A stretch of 64,000 nt of DNA from Bordetella genomosp. 10 (GCF_002261225.1 NZ_NEVM01000001.1:744001-808000), one strand, 5' to 3'. Positions 41,132 through 50,394 are shown, counted from the stretch's first letter. Notes: a model not told the origin generated them from the sequence alone. Program-made: numbers and translations.

Positions 41132-42274
41132 CTATGACGCCAGCTTCAGCAGGACGCGCACCCATGCGTCGAGCCGCGCCTGGGCCAGCGCCGGGCCGTC
41201 CCGCGCCGGGCCATCGGCGGCGTCTTCGTCCCTCAGCGCCCGCGCAGCCTCCGCCACCTGGTCCCTGAAGGAGGCCGCATCCCCGCGCCACGCCACGATC
41301 CGATGACGCAGGCCCAATTGGGCTGCGCGGACGGCGTTCGCGGCCTGTTCGGGCTGGTCGGTGAGCACCAGCACGATGGGCTTGCGGTAGACCGAGGCGA
41401 TGGACAAGGTGGCCATGCCGGGCGCCGAGACGATCACGTCGCTGTGGGCGGCGCGGTCGACCCAGCGTTCGTCGCGTCCGGTCCAGCCGGGCAGGCCCTC
41501 GTAGCCTTCGCCCACGCAGTGGGCGGCCATGCCGGCCGCGGCCAGCCCCGCCGTCAGGGCGCCGGCCAGGTCGGGGCCTCGAAAGTGCGGATTCAGGTAG
41601 ACGGCGGCGCGGCCCGGTTGGCGGAGACCGGACACGTCATCGCCCGGTTCGCCTGAAATCGCCGGGCCGGGCGCCGCCGCCACGGCGACCGGCGTCGGCA
41701 AGCGGTAGGTATCGCCCGCGCCCGTCGTCTCCGCGTCGCCATAGGCAAAGTCATGCTCGATCCGTGCCCGCGCCGACGCGATCTGCCATGCCACCACGCG
41801 CCCGAACAGGCCGGCCAACCACCCCGCCAGCCGGCCCTGGAAATTCCCCTCCAGGGCCGCGCGCAGGCTGGCTCCATAGACGTGCACCACCTTGCGCCGC
41901 CCGCCCGGCAGCCATCCCAGGGTCAGCAAGGCCGGGTGGAAGGAATCGTTGACCACCAGGTCGGCGTCGCGCATCCATGCGCGCAGGCGCCGGATGTCGC
42001 GCAGCATCCGGGTCGGGAAGAACATGTAGCGGGCGACGTTGCGGTCGGTCTCGCGGCGCAGCATGTTCTGCGCGGCGTCGAATTGCACCGCGTAGTGCCG
42101 CGAGAGCACGGGCGCGTCGATGCCGAATCCCGCCAGGAACCGCCGCCCTTCATCCGAAGTGGTGACGACCTGGACCCGCGCGCCCGCCGCCGTCAGGGCA
42201 TGCGCCAGCAACTGGGCCCGCATCAGGTGCCCGCGGGCGTCGGCGGTCGCCAGGTAAAGAATCCGTGGCGTCAT
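41132..42274 (-). CDS. GT-B glycosyltransferase (MurG/UGT-like)
   Basis: This 380-aa protein has the GT-B N-terminal signature ILYLATADARGHLMRAQLLAHAL (about residues 4-26). A C-terminal nucleotide-sugar domain carries HSDVIVSAPGMATLSIASVYRKPIVLVLTDQPEQAANA, equivalent to the MurG/UGT donor loop. There are no membrane segments, but a cationic amphipathic stretch (GRLAGWLAGLFGRVVAWQ) could attach to the membrane. The ATG at 42274 overlaps the stop of the diiron gene by 4 bases. It probably transfers a hexose to a lipid or small acceptor; which one is unknown. Confidence 0.85.
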   Translation of the reverse strand: MTPRILYLATADARGHLMRAQLLAHALTAAGARVQVVTTSDEGRRFLAGFGIDAPVLSRHYAVQFDAAQNMLRRETDRNVARYMFFPTRMLRDIRRLRAWMRDADLVVNDSFHPALLTLGWLPGGRRKVVHVYGASLRAALEGNFQGRLAGWLAGLFGRVVAWQIASARARIEHDFAYGDAETTGAGDTYRLPTPVAVAAAPGPAISGEPGDDVSGLRQPGRAAVYLNPHFRGPDLAGALTAGLAAAGMAAHCVGEGYEGLPGWTGRDERWVDRAAHSDVIVSAPGMATLSIASVYRKPIVLVLTDQPEQAANAVRAAQLGLRHRIVAWRGDAASFRDQVAEAARALRDEDAADGPARDGPALAQARLDAWVRVLLKLAS

Positions 42275-43056
42275 CGATGCGGATCGCGCTCCGGCGTCCG
42301 CATGGCGTCCGCCGCCGGCCGGGATCGCCAGGCGCATAGCCAGCCCGCCAGGTACATCCCTATCGATCCGCTGATGCCGAAGCCGCGCTCGATGCCGCGT
42401 ATCTCCCGCAGCAGCGCTTCCAGCCGGGGCAATTCCGGCGTTGCGACGATGCGCGTCAGGGTGTGCATGCAGAGCCGGACATGCCGGGACTCGTCATCCA
42501 GCACGCCCGCGAGCAAGGGATGCAGCGGATGGTCCGCGCCGATGGTGTCGCAATGGCGGCGCAATACGCGGACGCCCATCTGTTCCGCGCACAGTCCGAT
42601 GGCATAGGCCGGCACCAGCACGCCTTGCGAGAAGTGCGGCGCGTGGCGCAGGGCCAGTCGCTTCCAGCGGGCGATCTTGCGGCGGCTGAGCCAGTCCGGC
42701 TCGCCGGTATGGGTCGAGCCGCCGCGCTGCGCGATGGCGTCCGCGAACATGCGCACATGCCCGCGTTCTTCCTCCAGGTGCCGGGCGGCCTGGCGCGACA
42801 GCCAGGCCGGCGAGTCCTGCGACGTCCACTCGTCCTGCAGGGCTTGTTCGGTGGACGCTTCGCCGATGAGATACATGCGCAGGAGCAGGACCTCGCCCGC
42901 CTGGCTGGCATGCAGCCGGCGCAGCGCGGCGCGCTTGATGCGGTCCACCAGCCGGGCTTGAAGGCGCGGCCAGCCGCGCGCCGGCGGCGGCAGCAGGCAT
43001 GCGTGGACATCCCGCGCATCCGGGGCGTCCGGGGTATTCGGGGCGCTAGTCGGCAT
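42271..43056 (-). CDS. Ferritin-like diiron-fold protein of unknown function
   Basis: This 261-aa protein has a four-helix-bundle diiron ligand set: Glu55 (SQAGEVLL), Glu97-x-x-His100 (EERGH), Glu158 (GLCAEQM) and Glu189-x-x-His192 (DESRHV). This E, ExxH, E, ExxH layout is that of diiron oxygenases and desaturase/ferritin-like proteins. No close named family is recognised, though spacing recalls MiaE. The C-terminus has a hydrophobic segment (ISGSIGMYLAGWLCAW). Start 43056 is preferred; ATG 43071 is possible. It overlaps both neighbours, so it is translated in a tight operon with the two glycosyltransferases. Confidence 0.8.
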   Translation of the reverse strand: MPTSAPNTPDAPDARDVHACLLPPPARGWPRLQARLVDRIKRAALRRLHASQAGEVLLLRMYLIGEASTEQALQDEWTSQDSPAWLSRQAARHLEEERGHVRMFADAIAQRGGSTHTGEPDWLSRRKIARWKRLALRHAPHFSQGVLVPAYAIGLCAEQMGVRVLRRHCDTIGADHPLHPLLAGVLDDESRHVRLCMHTLTRIVATPELPRLEALLREIRGIERGFGISGSIGMYLAGWLCAWRSRPAADAMRTPERDPHR

Positions 43057-44053
43057 GGTCCGTATGCGCATCGCGTTGCCGGGTGAGGATCAGGCCGAGG
43101 AAGCTGTCTTCCATGAACAGGCGCGCCACCCGCGCCGCCTGGGGAAAGGCCTGCTGGATGCCGTTGTAGCGGAGATAGCCCTGGCCGTCGCGGGCGCCGA
43201 CGGTCAAGGCGTCGTTCTTGGCGAAGCCATGTTCGCGCAGGGGCTGCAATAGCGTTTCGTTTTCCAGGCCGAACAGGAACAGGTCTCCCTGGACGGCGCG
43301 GCGCGGAATGTGGCCGCTCAATGCCTGCATGTCCAGCGACCAGTTGCCCTGCGCGATCCGTGCCGGAATGTCCGCCTCGCCGCCCAGTTGGCTCTGGAAG
43401 CGGACGCGCGCGAGCTGCTTGGCGACCTTGCCCACGCCCAGGGAAACGATGATGTCGGCGGCGTCCGCCCGCTGCCCCGCCACGCGCACCTGCACCAGTC
43501 CCTGCGCGATGCGCGCCGTCAGCGATGGCTTGGCCAGCACGTCGACGGCGCGCTCGGGCGTCAGGACGGTCTCCTCGCCCTTCGGCCCATTCACGGTGAC
43601 GCGATACGGATCGAGCTGGATGTCCGTGAAGTCGCCCCGGACCGGCGCATGCGCGTGCATGCTCGTTTTCCACTTGGCGCCGTCGCGGCTCAGCTTCAGG
43701 TGCAGGCTCAGCGGCACGCGCGCGCCGTGCGCGTCCACGCCGCTGCCTTGCAGCAGGACGTCGCCCACCGGCGTGTCCGAGGCATAGGCGCGCGCATTGT
43801 CGAAGCGGATCGCGTGGGCCTCGGTATCCACCGTGGCGCGCGTGTCGGGATCGGCCAGCGCCAGGCGGTCGCAGGCCTGGCCGCCCGCGGTGGCGTCGCC
43901 CAGCGGGCACCCGCTATGGGACTCGAAATTGAAGACGCCGCGGCCGGTGTACGACGCGGCGGCCGCATGGGCACTGGCACACAGGAACAGGGCGGTGGCG
44001 AGAGTGCGGGAAGTCGGGCGGATGGCCATCTGGAGTTTCCACGGAATAATCAT
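43046..44053 (-). CDS. Exported protein of unknown function
   Basis: This 335-aa protein has a Sec-type signal peptide (hydrophobic TLATALFLCASAHAAAA, about residues 16-32). The mature part looks beta-rich, with alternating hydrophobic residues, and two cysteines (SGCPLG, GQACDR) that could form a disulfide. No family is recognised. Start 44053 has GGAGG 7 bases upstream; ATG 44029 is an alternative. It lies between the family-2 glycosyltransferase (33 bp upstream) and the diiron gene (overlapping), so it is probably a periplasmic or outer-membrane-side partner of that pathway. Confidence 0.8.
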   Translation of the reverse strand: MIIPWKLQMAIRPTSRTLATALFLCASAHAAAASYTGRGVFNFESHSGCPLGDATAGGQACDRLALADPDTRATVDTEAHAIRFDNARAYASDTPVGDVLLQGSGVDAHGARVPLSLHLKLSRDGAKWKTSMHAHAPVRGDFTDIQLDPYRVTVNGPKGEETVLTPERAVDVLAKPSLTARIAQGLVQVRVAGQRADAADIIVSLGVGKVAKQLARVRFQSQLGGEADIPARIAQGNWSLDMQALSGHIPRRAVQGDLFLFGLENETLLQPLREHGFAKNDALTVGARDGQGYLRYNGIQQAFPQAARVARLFMEDSFLGLILTRQRDAHTDHAD

Positions 44054-44086
44054 GCCCGCGCCTCCGATGGGAGGGCGGGGCGGCGA

Positions 44087-45106
44087 TCAATGACGATGAT
44101 AGGAGAGCGCCTGGGCGTCGGCGCCGCGGCGCGCGGTATCGATGCCGATGCCTCGCGCCAGCGCCCCCAGCGCATCCACCGCGGAGAATCCCAGGATCAT
44201 GGCGATGGCGGCCAGCCGGCGCGGCCCGCGCAGCGGCGCCATGTCCTGCCGGTTCAGCGCGCGCAGGCTGTGGCGCAAGCGGATCGCCAGCACGCACAGC
44301 GGACCGACGGGCCCGCTGCGCGCCAGCCATTGCAGGCGGGCGGGCGCGTAGGCGCGCACCAGGAAGGGCGTGAGGCCGACGCTGTCCTGGCCGCGCATCC
44401 AGCGCAGTTGCAGCGCTTCGCGCCTGCTGTCGGGCAGGCGATGTTCGGTGTGCGCGCGCGGCGCGTAGCGCAGGGCGATGCCCGCGGCGGCGAGGCGCAG
44501 TCCCATGACCTGGCAGTGCGCGCGATAGACGCCCTGCATGGGCTGATAGCGGTATTGGTCGAACAGCGCGCGCTCGAAGGCCACGTTGTTGGCGTAGAAA
44601 TTGGCCGTGGCCGCCGGCCCCAGCCGGCTGGGGAAGTACATGAAGTCGATGGTCGTCAGCGCCGTGCCCGCCACGGTCCCGGCATAGCTCGTGCGGCCGG
44701 CCACCACGCGCGGCGCGCCGGCTTCGGCGAAGGGCGCCAGCAGTTGCGCCAGCCAGTCGGCGTCGGGCACGCAATCGGCGTCGCCGAAGACGACGTAATC
44801 GCAGCGCGCGGCGTCGGTGCGGTCGAAGCCCTGGTTCTTGGCCTCGTAATAACCGGTCTCCGGCTGGATGCGGACGAAGTCGACCGGACGGCCGGCCAGC
44901 GCTTCGATCTCGCCGCAAACCGCTGGCGGCAAGCCGTCGTGGGTGATCACGACCTGGGCCAGGCAGGCCAGGGGAAGACTTTGTCGAGTCAAGACCGCTA
45001 CCAGCCGTTTCAGGCTGCCTGCAACGCGTTGCGGATCGGCCCCGCCGCGCAGGTTGTTCGTTTCCAGCACCAAGGCGGTTCTTGCGGCGATCTGTTCTGT
45101 GGACAT
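44087..45106 (-). CDS. Family-2 glycosyltransferase
   Basis: This 339-aa GT-A-type enzyme has the acceptor/donor elements ALVLETNN at residues 11-18, the DxD metal motif CDYVVFGDADCVPDADW, and a later YAPRAHTEHRLPDSR. It has a hydrophobic C-terminal segment (LAAIAMILGFSAVDALGALA) that probably anchors it in the membrane. It is the first gene of the four-gene cluster. The lipid or sugar acceptor is not known; the cluster lacks a polymerase or flippase, so the product is likely a small glycolipid or a decorated surface molecule (inference). Confidence 0.87.
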   Translation of the reverse strand: MSTEQIAARTALVLETNNLRGGADPQRVAGSLKRLVAVLTRQSLPLACLAQVVITHDGLPPAVCGEIEALAGRPVDFVRIQPETGYYEAKNQGFDRTDAARCDYVVFGDADCVPDADWLAQLLAPFAEAGAPRVVAGRTSYAGTVAGTALTTIDFMYFPSRLGPAATANFYANNVAFERALFDQYRYQPMQGVYRAHCQVMGLRLAAAGIALRYAPRAHTEHRLPDSRREALQLRWMRGQDSVGLTPFLVRAYAPARLQWLARSGPVGPLCVLAIRLRHSLRALNRQDMAPLRGPRRLAAIAMILGFSAVDALGALARGIGIDTARRGADAQALSYHRH

Positions 45107-45368
45107 CGCGCTCTCGTTCTTCGGAGGTCGGCCAATTCTAAACCGATGAGCAAGCGGCGCGCCGGAAGATAAGGAAACATTCTCTGAGTTATCGAGACCG
45201 CGCGCCCCCGGCTCGCGTGATAGCCTCCCCGCATACTTTCATCCCATCGCGGCCGGGCGCATTTTTCCGCCTCGGACCGCAACGCCCGGGACAACGCGCC
45301 CGGGACCACCGGGCGAGGCGCGATGCGCGCAGGCATCGACGCCGATTGTTCCCGCGCGTAGCTCCCAT

Positions 45369-46637
45369 ATGCTCCCACGCTGCCGGAGATTGCCGCCTCG
45401 CCCTTTCATCGAGGAGGGCCGAGCGATCGCGGACCGCAATATCTGGCAAAACACACCCCAACCGGCGCCCGGCCAGCGCGCCTCCCATCTTCCCTCGCTG
45501 ACGCCGCTGCGCGGCATTGCCGCGGTCTGGGTGGTCCTGTACCACTACGGCGTGCTCTACTTCCCCAGCATGCAGCCGGACAAGCACACGGGTCTCTTGA
45601 ACAAGGGCTACCTGGCGGTGGACCTGTTCTTCCTGCTGAGCGGCTTCGTCATGGCGCATGTCTACCGCGACATGTTTTCGCGCCAGGTCGATACGCGCAG
45701 CTATTGGACTTTCCTGTCGGCGCGCATCGCGCGCCTGTATCCGCTGCACCTGGTGGTGCTGGGCCTGTTCGTGGCGCTGGCGCTCGTGGTCGGCGTCGTG
45801 AGCTACGCCTCGGGCGGGCCGCCGGCGGGCATCCCGGTCACCGGCGTGCGATCCCTGCTCGCGCTGGTCGCCAATCTTTTCATGCTGCAAGGCCTGCATG
45901 CCAGCACCTTGAGCTGGAACTACGCGGCGTGGTCCATCAGCCTGGAATTCATGGCGTATCTGGTGTTTCCTTTCGTGCTGGTGGCGGTATGGCGGGCGCG
46001 TCTGCGGACGCAGGGCGCGCTGGCGCTGGCCTTGTGCGCGGTGCTGGCCGGGCTGGCGTGGTGGTCGGGCGACGACTTCAACCAATGGGACGGGCCCACC
46101 ACCTTGCTGCGCTGCCTGCCGGAATTTCTGCTCGGCACGCTGCTTTATCGCGTCTACCTGTCGCCGGCGCGCGCCGCCTTGCTGTCGGGCGACGCGGTCG
46201 CGCTCGGCTTGCTGGCCATGCTGCTGCTGACGCTACACGCCAAGGGGCCGGACCTCCTGGCGATCCTGTTGCTGGCGGGGCTGCTGATGGCGGTGGTGTC
46301 GAACCGCAGCCGCATCGGCGCATGGCTGAACAGCAGTCCGCTGGTCTGGCTGGGCGAAGTCTCGTATGCCCTGTACCTGGTCCATGGCCTGGTGCAGCAT
46401 ACGACCAGCGAAGTGCTGTCGCGCGGGCTGCACATCCAGGACAGGCACGTGCTGTCGAGCAATTCCTCGCTGGGGATGCTGGTCCTGATGCTGGGGACCA
46501 GCCTGTTGCTGGCGGCCGCCTGCTACCGCTGGATCGAGAAGCCGGCGCAGCGTTACCTGCGCGGGGCGCTGGCGGCGCGGCGCGACGGCGCGCTTGCCCG
46601 CCGCGCTATCCTGGCAACGAAGCCGCCGCCGGGCTGA
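45369..46637 (+). CDS. Acyltransferase 3 family membrane protein (OafA/YrhL-like)
   Basis: This 422-aa protein has about ten membrane segments. The Acyl_transf_3 start TPLRGIAAVWVVLYHYG has the conserved His, followed by LFFLLSGFVMAHVYRD and the repeated NYAAWSISLEF box. Such proteins O-acetylate sugars, lipids or other acceptors from the cytoplasmic side. The ATG at 45369 gives about 40 non-homologous N-terminal residues. It is divergent from the family-2 glycosyltransferase with a 262-bp gap and could decorate that cluster's product. Confidence 0.88.
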   Translation: MLPRCRRLPPRPFIEEGRAIADRNIWQNTPQPAPGQRASHLPSLTPLRGIAAVWVVLYHYGVLYFPSMQPDKHTGLLNKGYLAVDLFFLLSGFVMAHVYRDMFSRQVDTRSYWTFLSARIARLYPLHLVVLGLFVALALVVGVVSYASGGPPAGIPVTGVRSLLALVANLFMLQGLHASTLSWNYAAWSISLEFMAYLVFPFVLVAVWRARLRTQGALALALCAVLAGLAWWSGDDFNQWDGPTTLLRCLPEFLLGTLLYRVYLSPARAALLSGDAVALGLLAMLLLTLHAKGPDLLAILLLAGLLMAVVSNRSRIGAWLNSSPLVWLGEVSYALYLVHGLVQHTTSEVLSRGLHIQDRHVLSSNSSLGMLVLMLGTSLLLAAACYRWIEKPAQRYLRGALAARRDGALARRAILATKPPPG

Positions 46638-47487
46638 CCGGCGTGCGCGGCGCGGTGAAGGCGCTGCCCATGGAGGCGGCCATGATCATGCCGATCGCCA
46701 GCCATTGCGTGGCGCTGAGGTGTTCGTCCAGCATGAGCAGGGCCAGCAGCGCCGCCGCGGCGGGCTCCATGCTGAGCATGATGCCGAAGGCCTGCTTGGG
46801 CAGGCGCTTGAGCGCCACCATTTCCAGCGACATCGGGATGGCGCTGGAGAGCGCGGCCACGCCCAGGCCGACCAGGAGCACGGTGGGCGACAGCAGGGCC
46901 ATGCCGGCCTGCGCCGCGCCGATCGGCACGACGACGAGGGCGGCGACGGTCAGCCCCAGCGACACGGAGTGGCCCGCGTGCAGATGCCCCACGCGCTTGC
47001 CGTTGACGATGTAGGTGGCCCACAGCGCGGCGGCGGCCAGGGCGAACGTGACGCCGGTGGGGTCCAGCGTGCTGACGTTGTTCACCATCGGCAGCAGCAG
47101 CCCCAGGCCCACGATGGCCAGCAGCACCCAGACGAAATCCAGGGGCCGGCGCGAGCCGAGCAAGGCCACCAGCAGCGGCCCGGAAAACTCGATGGCCACG
47201 GCCACGCCGAAGGGTATGGTGCGCAGCGCCATGTAGAAGCACAGGTTCATCGCGCCCAGGGCCACGCCGTAACAGGCGACCCGCCGCGCATCCCGCGCGC
47301 GCAGGGGCCAGCGCCAGGGGCGCCATAGCAGAAGCAGCAGCAGCGCGGAGAATCCCACCCGCACCGCCGTCGTGCCCGCCGCCCCGACCAGCGGAAACAG
47401 CGTGTGCTTGGCCCACGAGGTCCCCAGCGCGAGAAAGATCACGGAGCCGAGAACGGACAGTAACGGTAACAACGAGGCGCGGCGCAT
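46606..47487 (-). CDS. rhtA: RhtA-family threonine/homoserine exporter (EamA superfamily)
   Basis: This 293-aa protein has ten hydrophobic segments in two EamA repeats. It follows E. coli RhtA closely in recognisable stretches (FPLVGAAGTTAVR, LGAMNLCFYMALRTIPFGVAVAIEF, SRRPLDFVWV). It exports amino acids or drops intracellular homoserine/threonine. The start MRRASLLPLL at 47487 fits the family; ATG 47529 adds 14 residues of shadow sequence. Its 3' end overlaps the convergent acyltransferase gene end by 32 bp. A hairpin terminator (47611-47635) separates it from the upstream MFS gene. Confidence 0.9.
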   Translation of the reverse strand: MRRASLLPLLSVLGSVIFLALGTSWAKHTLFPLVGAAGTTAVRVGFSALLLLLLWRPWRWPLRARDARRVACYGVALGAMNLCFYMALRTIPFGVAVAIEFSGPLLVALLGSRRPLDFVWVLLAIVGLGLLLPMVNNVSTLDPTGVTFALAAAALWATYIVNGKRVGHLHAGHSVSLGLTVAALVVVPIGAAQAGMALLSPTVLLVGLGVAALSSAIPMSLEMVALKRLPKQAFGIMLSMEPAAAALLALLMLDEHLSATQWLAIGMIMAASMGSAFTAPRTPVSPAAASLPG

Positions 47488-47610
47488 GGGGTGGGCGAAC
47501 GGTGGGCGTAAGGCGTGATTTTGCCGCATTTCGCCGATTGCCGCCCCGTCGCCCGATTCGGAAAATAGATGCGATCGAATCCATTTCGAGGAGAAAAGGC
47601 AAGGAAATCG

Positions 47611-47637
47611 AAAAAAAGATGCGATGGCATCTTTTCG
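47611..47637 (-). terminator. Rho-independent terminator of the DHA2 MFS gene
   Basis: AAAAGATGC-CATC-GCATCTTTT read on the minus strand forms a 9-bp stem with a 4-base loop, followed by a T-run (seven A at 47611-47617 on the plus strand). It lies 68 bp after the MFS stop at 47703 and 124 bp before the rhtA start. This is the clearest intrinsic terminator in the window. Confidence 0.75.
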
Positions 47638-47702
47638 GAGGCAACGTCGCCCCGCTGCGATGTCTTTCGGCCGGATGGCATGGCGGCGGGGCGTCGGCAG
47701 GA

Positions 47703-49298
47703 TCAGGATGCGCTGGCGGTGGTGGCTCGGCGCATGGTGAGGTAGCTCGCGAACGCCAGGGTCCAGACGGCGAGGGCGCCGTAGAGCATGATCCAGCCGA
47801 AGCCGTGCGTGAGCGCGGCACGGGCCAGGGCTTCCAGCGTTTCCGGCGGCAGGCCGGTGGTTGTGGCGGCCGTGGGGTTGCGCAGGTCGCCGGCGGCGAT
47901 GCGGCTGGCAAGGGCGCGGATGGCGTCGCCGGCGAGCTGTGCGGGCAATGCGGTCCGTAGATGCCGGGCGACGCCCGCGACCAGCAGGAAGCCCATCGTG
48001 GCGATGTTCACCGCCAGGGAAATCATGCGGGCGCTCATGTCGATGCCGGACGCCATGCCGGCGCGCGCACTCGATACGGAGCCGGTGCTGGTGTTGGTGA
48101 CGGGAGTGTTGGTCAGGCCCAGCCCGGCGCCGGCGACCAGGCATCCCGGCAGCACGGTCAGCCACGGCGTCGTGCTGCCGATGCGCATCAGCAGGAAGCC
48201 CAGTCCGATGACGAACAATCCGCCCGGGATGACGATGCCGGGCCGATAGCGCAGCGCGAGCCGTTCGCCCAGCGGCGGAAGGACCAGCGTGGGCAGCGTG
48301 TAGGCCAGCAGCCAGGCGCCCGCGGTGGCGGCGTCCAGGCCCAGGGCGCCCTGGAAGTAGATGGGCAGGTAGATGACCATGGGCCAGAAACTGAAGTTCA
48401 TGCCCGCGGAACCCAGCAGCGCACCGGAGAAATTGCGGATGCGGAAAACCGGGAAATGGAACATGGGATGCGCGGCGCGCCGCTCGGCGGCGAGGAACGC
48501 GCAGAAGGAAACGAGGCTCGCCGCCAGCGCCGCAAGGGCGGAGGCGTCGCCGAAGCCGGCATCGGCGCCCTGCGTCACGAAGTACGCCAGTCCCAGCACC
48601 GCCAGGGATAGCGTGACGGTGCCCGCGACGTCCAGCCGGCCCGCGTCCGGATTGCGCGATTCCCGCACGCTGTTCATGGCGAGGATCCACGTCAGCACGG
48701 CGACGAAGACGTGCACCCAGAAGACCCAGCGCCAACTGGACAGCGCCACGATGACGCCGCCGATCAAGGGGCCGAAGCCCAGTCCGATGCCGAAGACGAT
48801 GCCCCAGGCGCTGAACGCCTTGGCGCGCAGGCCCGGCTGGCTGAACTGGCGCGAGAGCACGGCCACCAGGCAGATCAGCATCGCGCCGCCGCTGGCGCCT
48901 TGCAGGACGCGGGCGCCGATCAGCAGGGGCGTGCTCCAGGCCAGGCCGCACAACAGGGACGACGCGCCGAACAGCGCGATCGCGTAGAGGAATACCCGCT
49001 TGCGGCCATAGCGGTCGGCCAGCGTGCCGGTGGCCATCAGCACCGCGGCGCAGGCGATGGTGTAGCCGTTCATGATCCACTGCATGCCCTGGAAGCTGCC
49101 TTGCAGGGTGTTTTCCAGGAGGGGCAGGATCACCGGCACGCTGGAGATCTCCAGGCCGGACATCAGGGCGGCCAGGCAGACGGCCAGCAGGGCGAGGCGG
49201 TCGCGCGGCGAGAAGGCGGTTTGCGGCGGCGGGTGTGTCCGCCGCGGGGATGGGGGCGCCGGTGGCGTGGCGGAGGCTTCGAGGTTGCGCGCCTGCAT
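47703..49298 (-). CDS. MFS efflux transporter, DHA2 (EmrB/QacA) type
   Basis: This 531-aa protein fits the 14-helix DHA2 class in length. Motif A is GTLADRYGRKRVFLY, motif C is GIVFGIGLGFGPLIGGV, and SARMISLAVNIATMG lies in the second half. The first 30 residues are Pro-rich and cytoplasmic. It should export drugs or hydrophobic compounds with proton influx. A LysR gene is divergent (49446) with a perfect dyad at 49414-49434 in the gap, so it is probably induced through that regulator. Confidence 0.91.
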   Translation of the reverse strand: MQARNLEASATPPAPPSPRRTHPPPQTAFSPRDRLALLAVCLAALMSGLEISSVPVILPLLENTLQGSFQGMQWIMNGYTIACAAVLMATGTLADRYGRKRVFLYAIALFGASSLLCGLAWSTPLLIGARVLQGASGGAMLICLVAVLSRQFSQPGLRAKAFSAWGIVFGIGLGFGPLIGGVIVALSSWRWVFWVHVFVAVLTWILAMNSVRESRNPDAGRLDVAGTVTLSLAVLGLAYFVTQGADAGFGDASALAALAASLVSFCAFLAAERRAAHPMFHFPVFRIRNFSGALLGSAGMNFSFWPMVIYLPIYFQGALGLDAATAGAWLLAYTLPTLVLPPLGERLALRYRPGIVIPGGLFVIGLGFLLMRIGSTTPWLTVLPGCLVAGAGLGLTNTPVTNTSTGSVSSARAGMASGIDMSARMISLAVNIATMGFLLVAGVARHLRTALPAQLAGDAIRALASRIAAGDLRNPTAATTTGLPPETLEALARAALTHGFGWIMLYGALAVWTLAFASYLTMRRATTASAS

Positions 49299-49413
49299 GC
49301 TGCGGTTACTCCGTGGGGAAGAAGGCGTCCGACGTAAGGGCATAAGGGGGCGGACACGACGAACGGAGTTTATGGGAATAAAATTCTCAAATTGTCTAGA
49401 TAAATTCCTGGCT

Positions 49414-49434
49414 TTGGATCCTGAAATGATCCAA
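49414..49434. promoter_or_regulatory. Candidate LysR operator between DHA2 MFS and lysR
   Basis: TTGGATC-N7-GATCCAA has 7-bp perfect arms and ends 11 bp before the lysR ATG (49446). It also lies within the MFS promoter gap. A second AT-rich T-N11-A-like segment sits at 49391-49407. Confidence 0.5.
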
Positions 49435-49445
49435 TTGGACGCGTG

Positions 49446-50393
49446 ATGATCGACAAGCTGGACGGCGTGACCACCTTCGTGCAGGTCGTGGAAGCGGGCG
49501 GGTTCGCCGCCGCCGCGGAACGGCTGGACCTCACGCGTTCGGCGGTCGGCAAGGCCATCGCCCGGCTCGAGGCCCGGCTGGGGGTGCGCCTGATCCAGCG
49601 CAATACGCGCAACCAGGCCCTGACGGCCGAGGGGCTGGCCTATTACGAACGCTGCGTGCGCGCGCTCGCCGAACTGGATGCCGGCGAGGCCGACCTGGAC
49701 AGCGGCCGCATGGCGCCCAGCGGGCGCTTGCGCGTCAGCGTGCCCGAGGCCTTCGGCCAGCTCTGCGTGGCGCCGGTGCTGCTGGACCTGACGCGCCAGC
49801 ATCCGGCGCTGCACGTCGACCTGTCCTTCACCGACCGCTACGTGGACCTCATCGAGGAAGGCTTCGACCTCGCCGTCCGCATCGGCGCGCTGGAAGACAG
49901 CAGCACGCTGGCGGCGCGGCGCCTGGGCACGCAGCATACGGGCATCGGCGCGTCGCCGGCCTACCTGGCGCGCCACGGCACGCCGCGCGACGTCGACGAC
50001 CTGGAGGGGCACGTGCGCATCGCCTATTCGCATGGCGGCGCCACCGCGGCATGGACGCTGCGCGACGCCGCCGGCCGGACGCGGCGGGTGGACGTGCCCA
50101 CGCAGATCAGCATGGACGACATACAGGCCATTGCCAACGCCGCCGCCGAAGGCCTGGGCCTGGCGTGGCTGCCGAGCTGGCTGATGGCGCATTACGTGCG
50201 GCGCGGCGCGCTGGTGCAGGTGCTGGAGAACACGGCCATCCCGCCGCAGGAGATCTACGCCGTCTGGCCCCGGGTCCGTCATCTGCGCTGCAAGACCCGC
50301 GCGGCCATCGATGCCCTGGTCGCGCGGATCCCGGCGTTGATGGGCGCGGAAACGGCGTCGCGCCACGGCCGTCCCGGCGCGCTTATCCCTTAG
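49446..50393 (+). CDS. LysR-family transcriptional regulator
   Basis: This 315-aa LysR protein has HTH residues about 5-64 (GGFAAAAERLDLTRSAVGKAIARLE) and an effector domain. GRLRVSVPEAFGQLCVAP and DLAVRIGALEDSSTLAARRLG mark the CrgA/DmlR-like subgroup, in which the regulator typically controls an adjacent efflux or SDR gene. ATG 49446 is preferred over the adjoining GTG 49443. It is divergent from the DHA2 efflux gene and convergent with the broken bug gene at 50395. Confidence 0.92.
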   Translation: MIDKLDGVTTFVQVVEAGGFAAAAERLDLTRSAVGKAIARLEARLGVRLIQRNTRNQALTAEGLAYYERCVRALAELDAGEADLDSGRMAPSGRLRVSVPEAFGQLCVAPVLLDLTRQHPALHVDLSFTDRYVDLIEEGFDLAVRIGALEDSSTLAARRLGTQHTGIGASPAYLARHGTPRDVDDLEGHVRIAYSHGGATAAWTLRDAAGRTRRVDVPTQISMDDIQAIANAAAEGLGLAWLPSWLMAHYVRRGALVQVLENTAIPPQEIYAVWPRVRHLRCKTRAAIDALVARIPALMGAETASRHGRPGALIP

Positions 50394-50394
50394 C

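Noticed and set aside
47488..50366. Large minus-strand frames joining rhtA or the DHA2 pump to upstream sequence (824 and 887 codons)
   Set aside because: Homology begins at 47487 and 49298 respectively. The extensions overlap another MFS gene or the lysR gene in the wrong frame.
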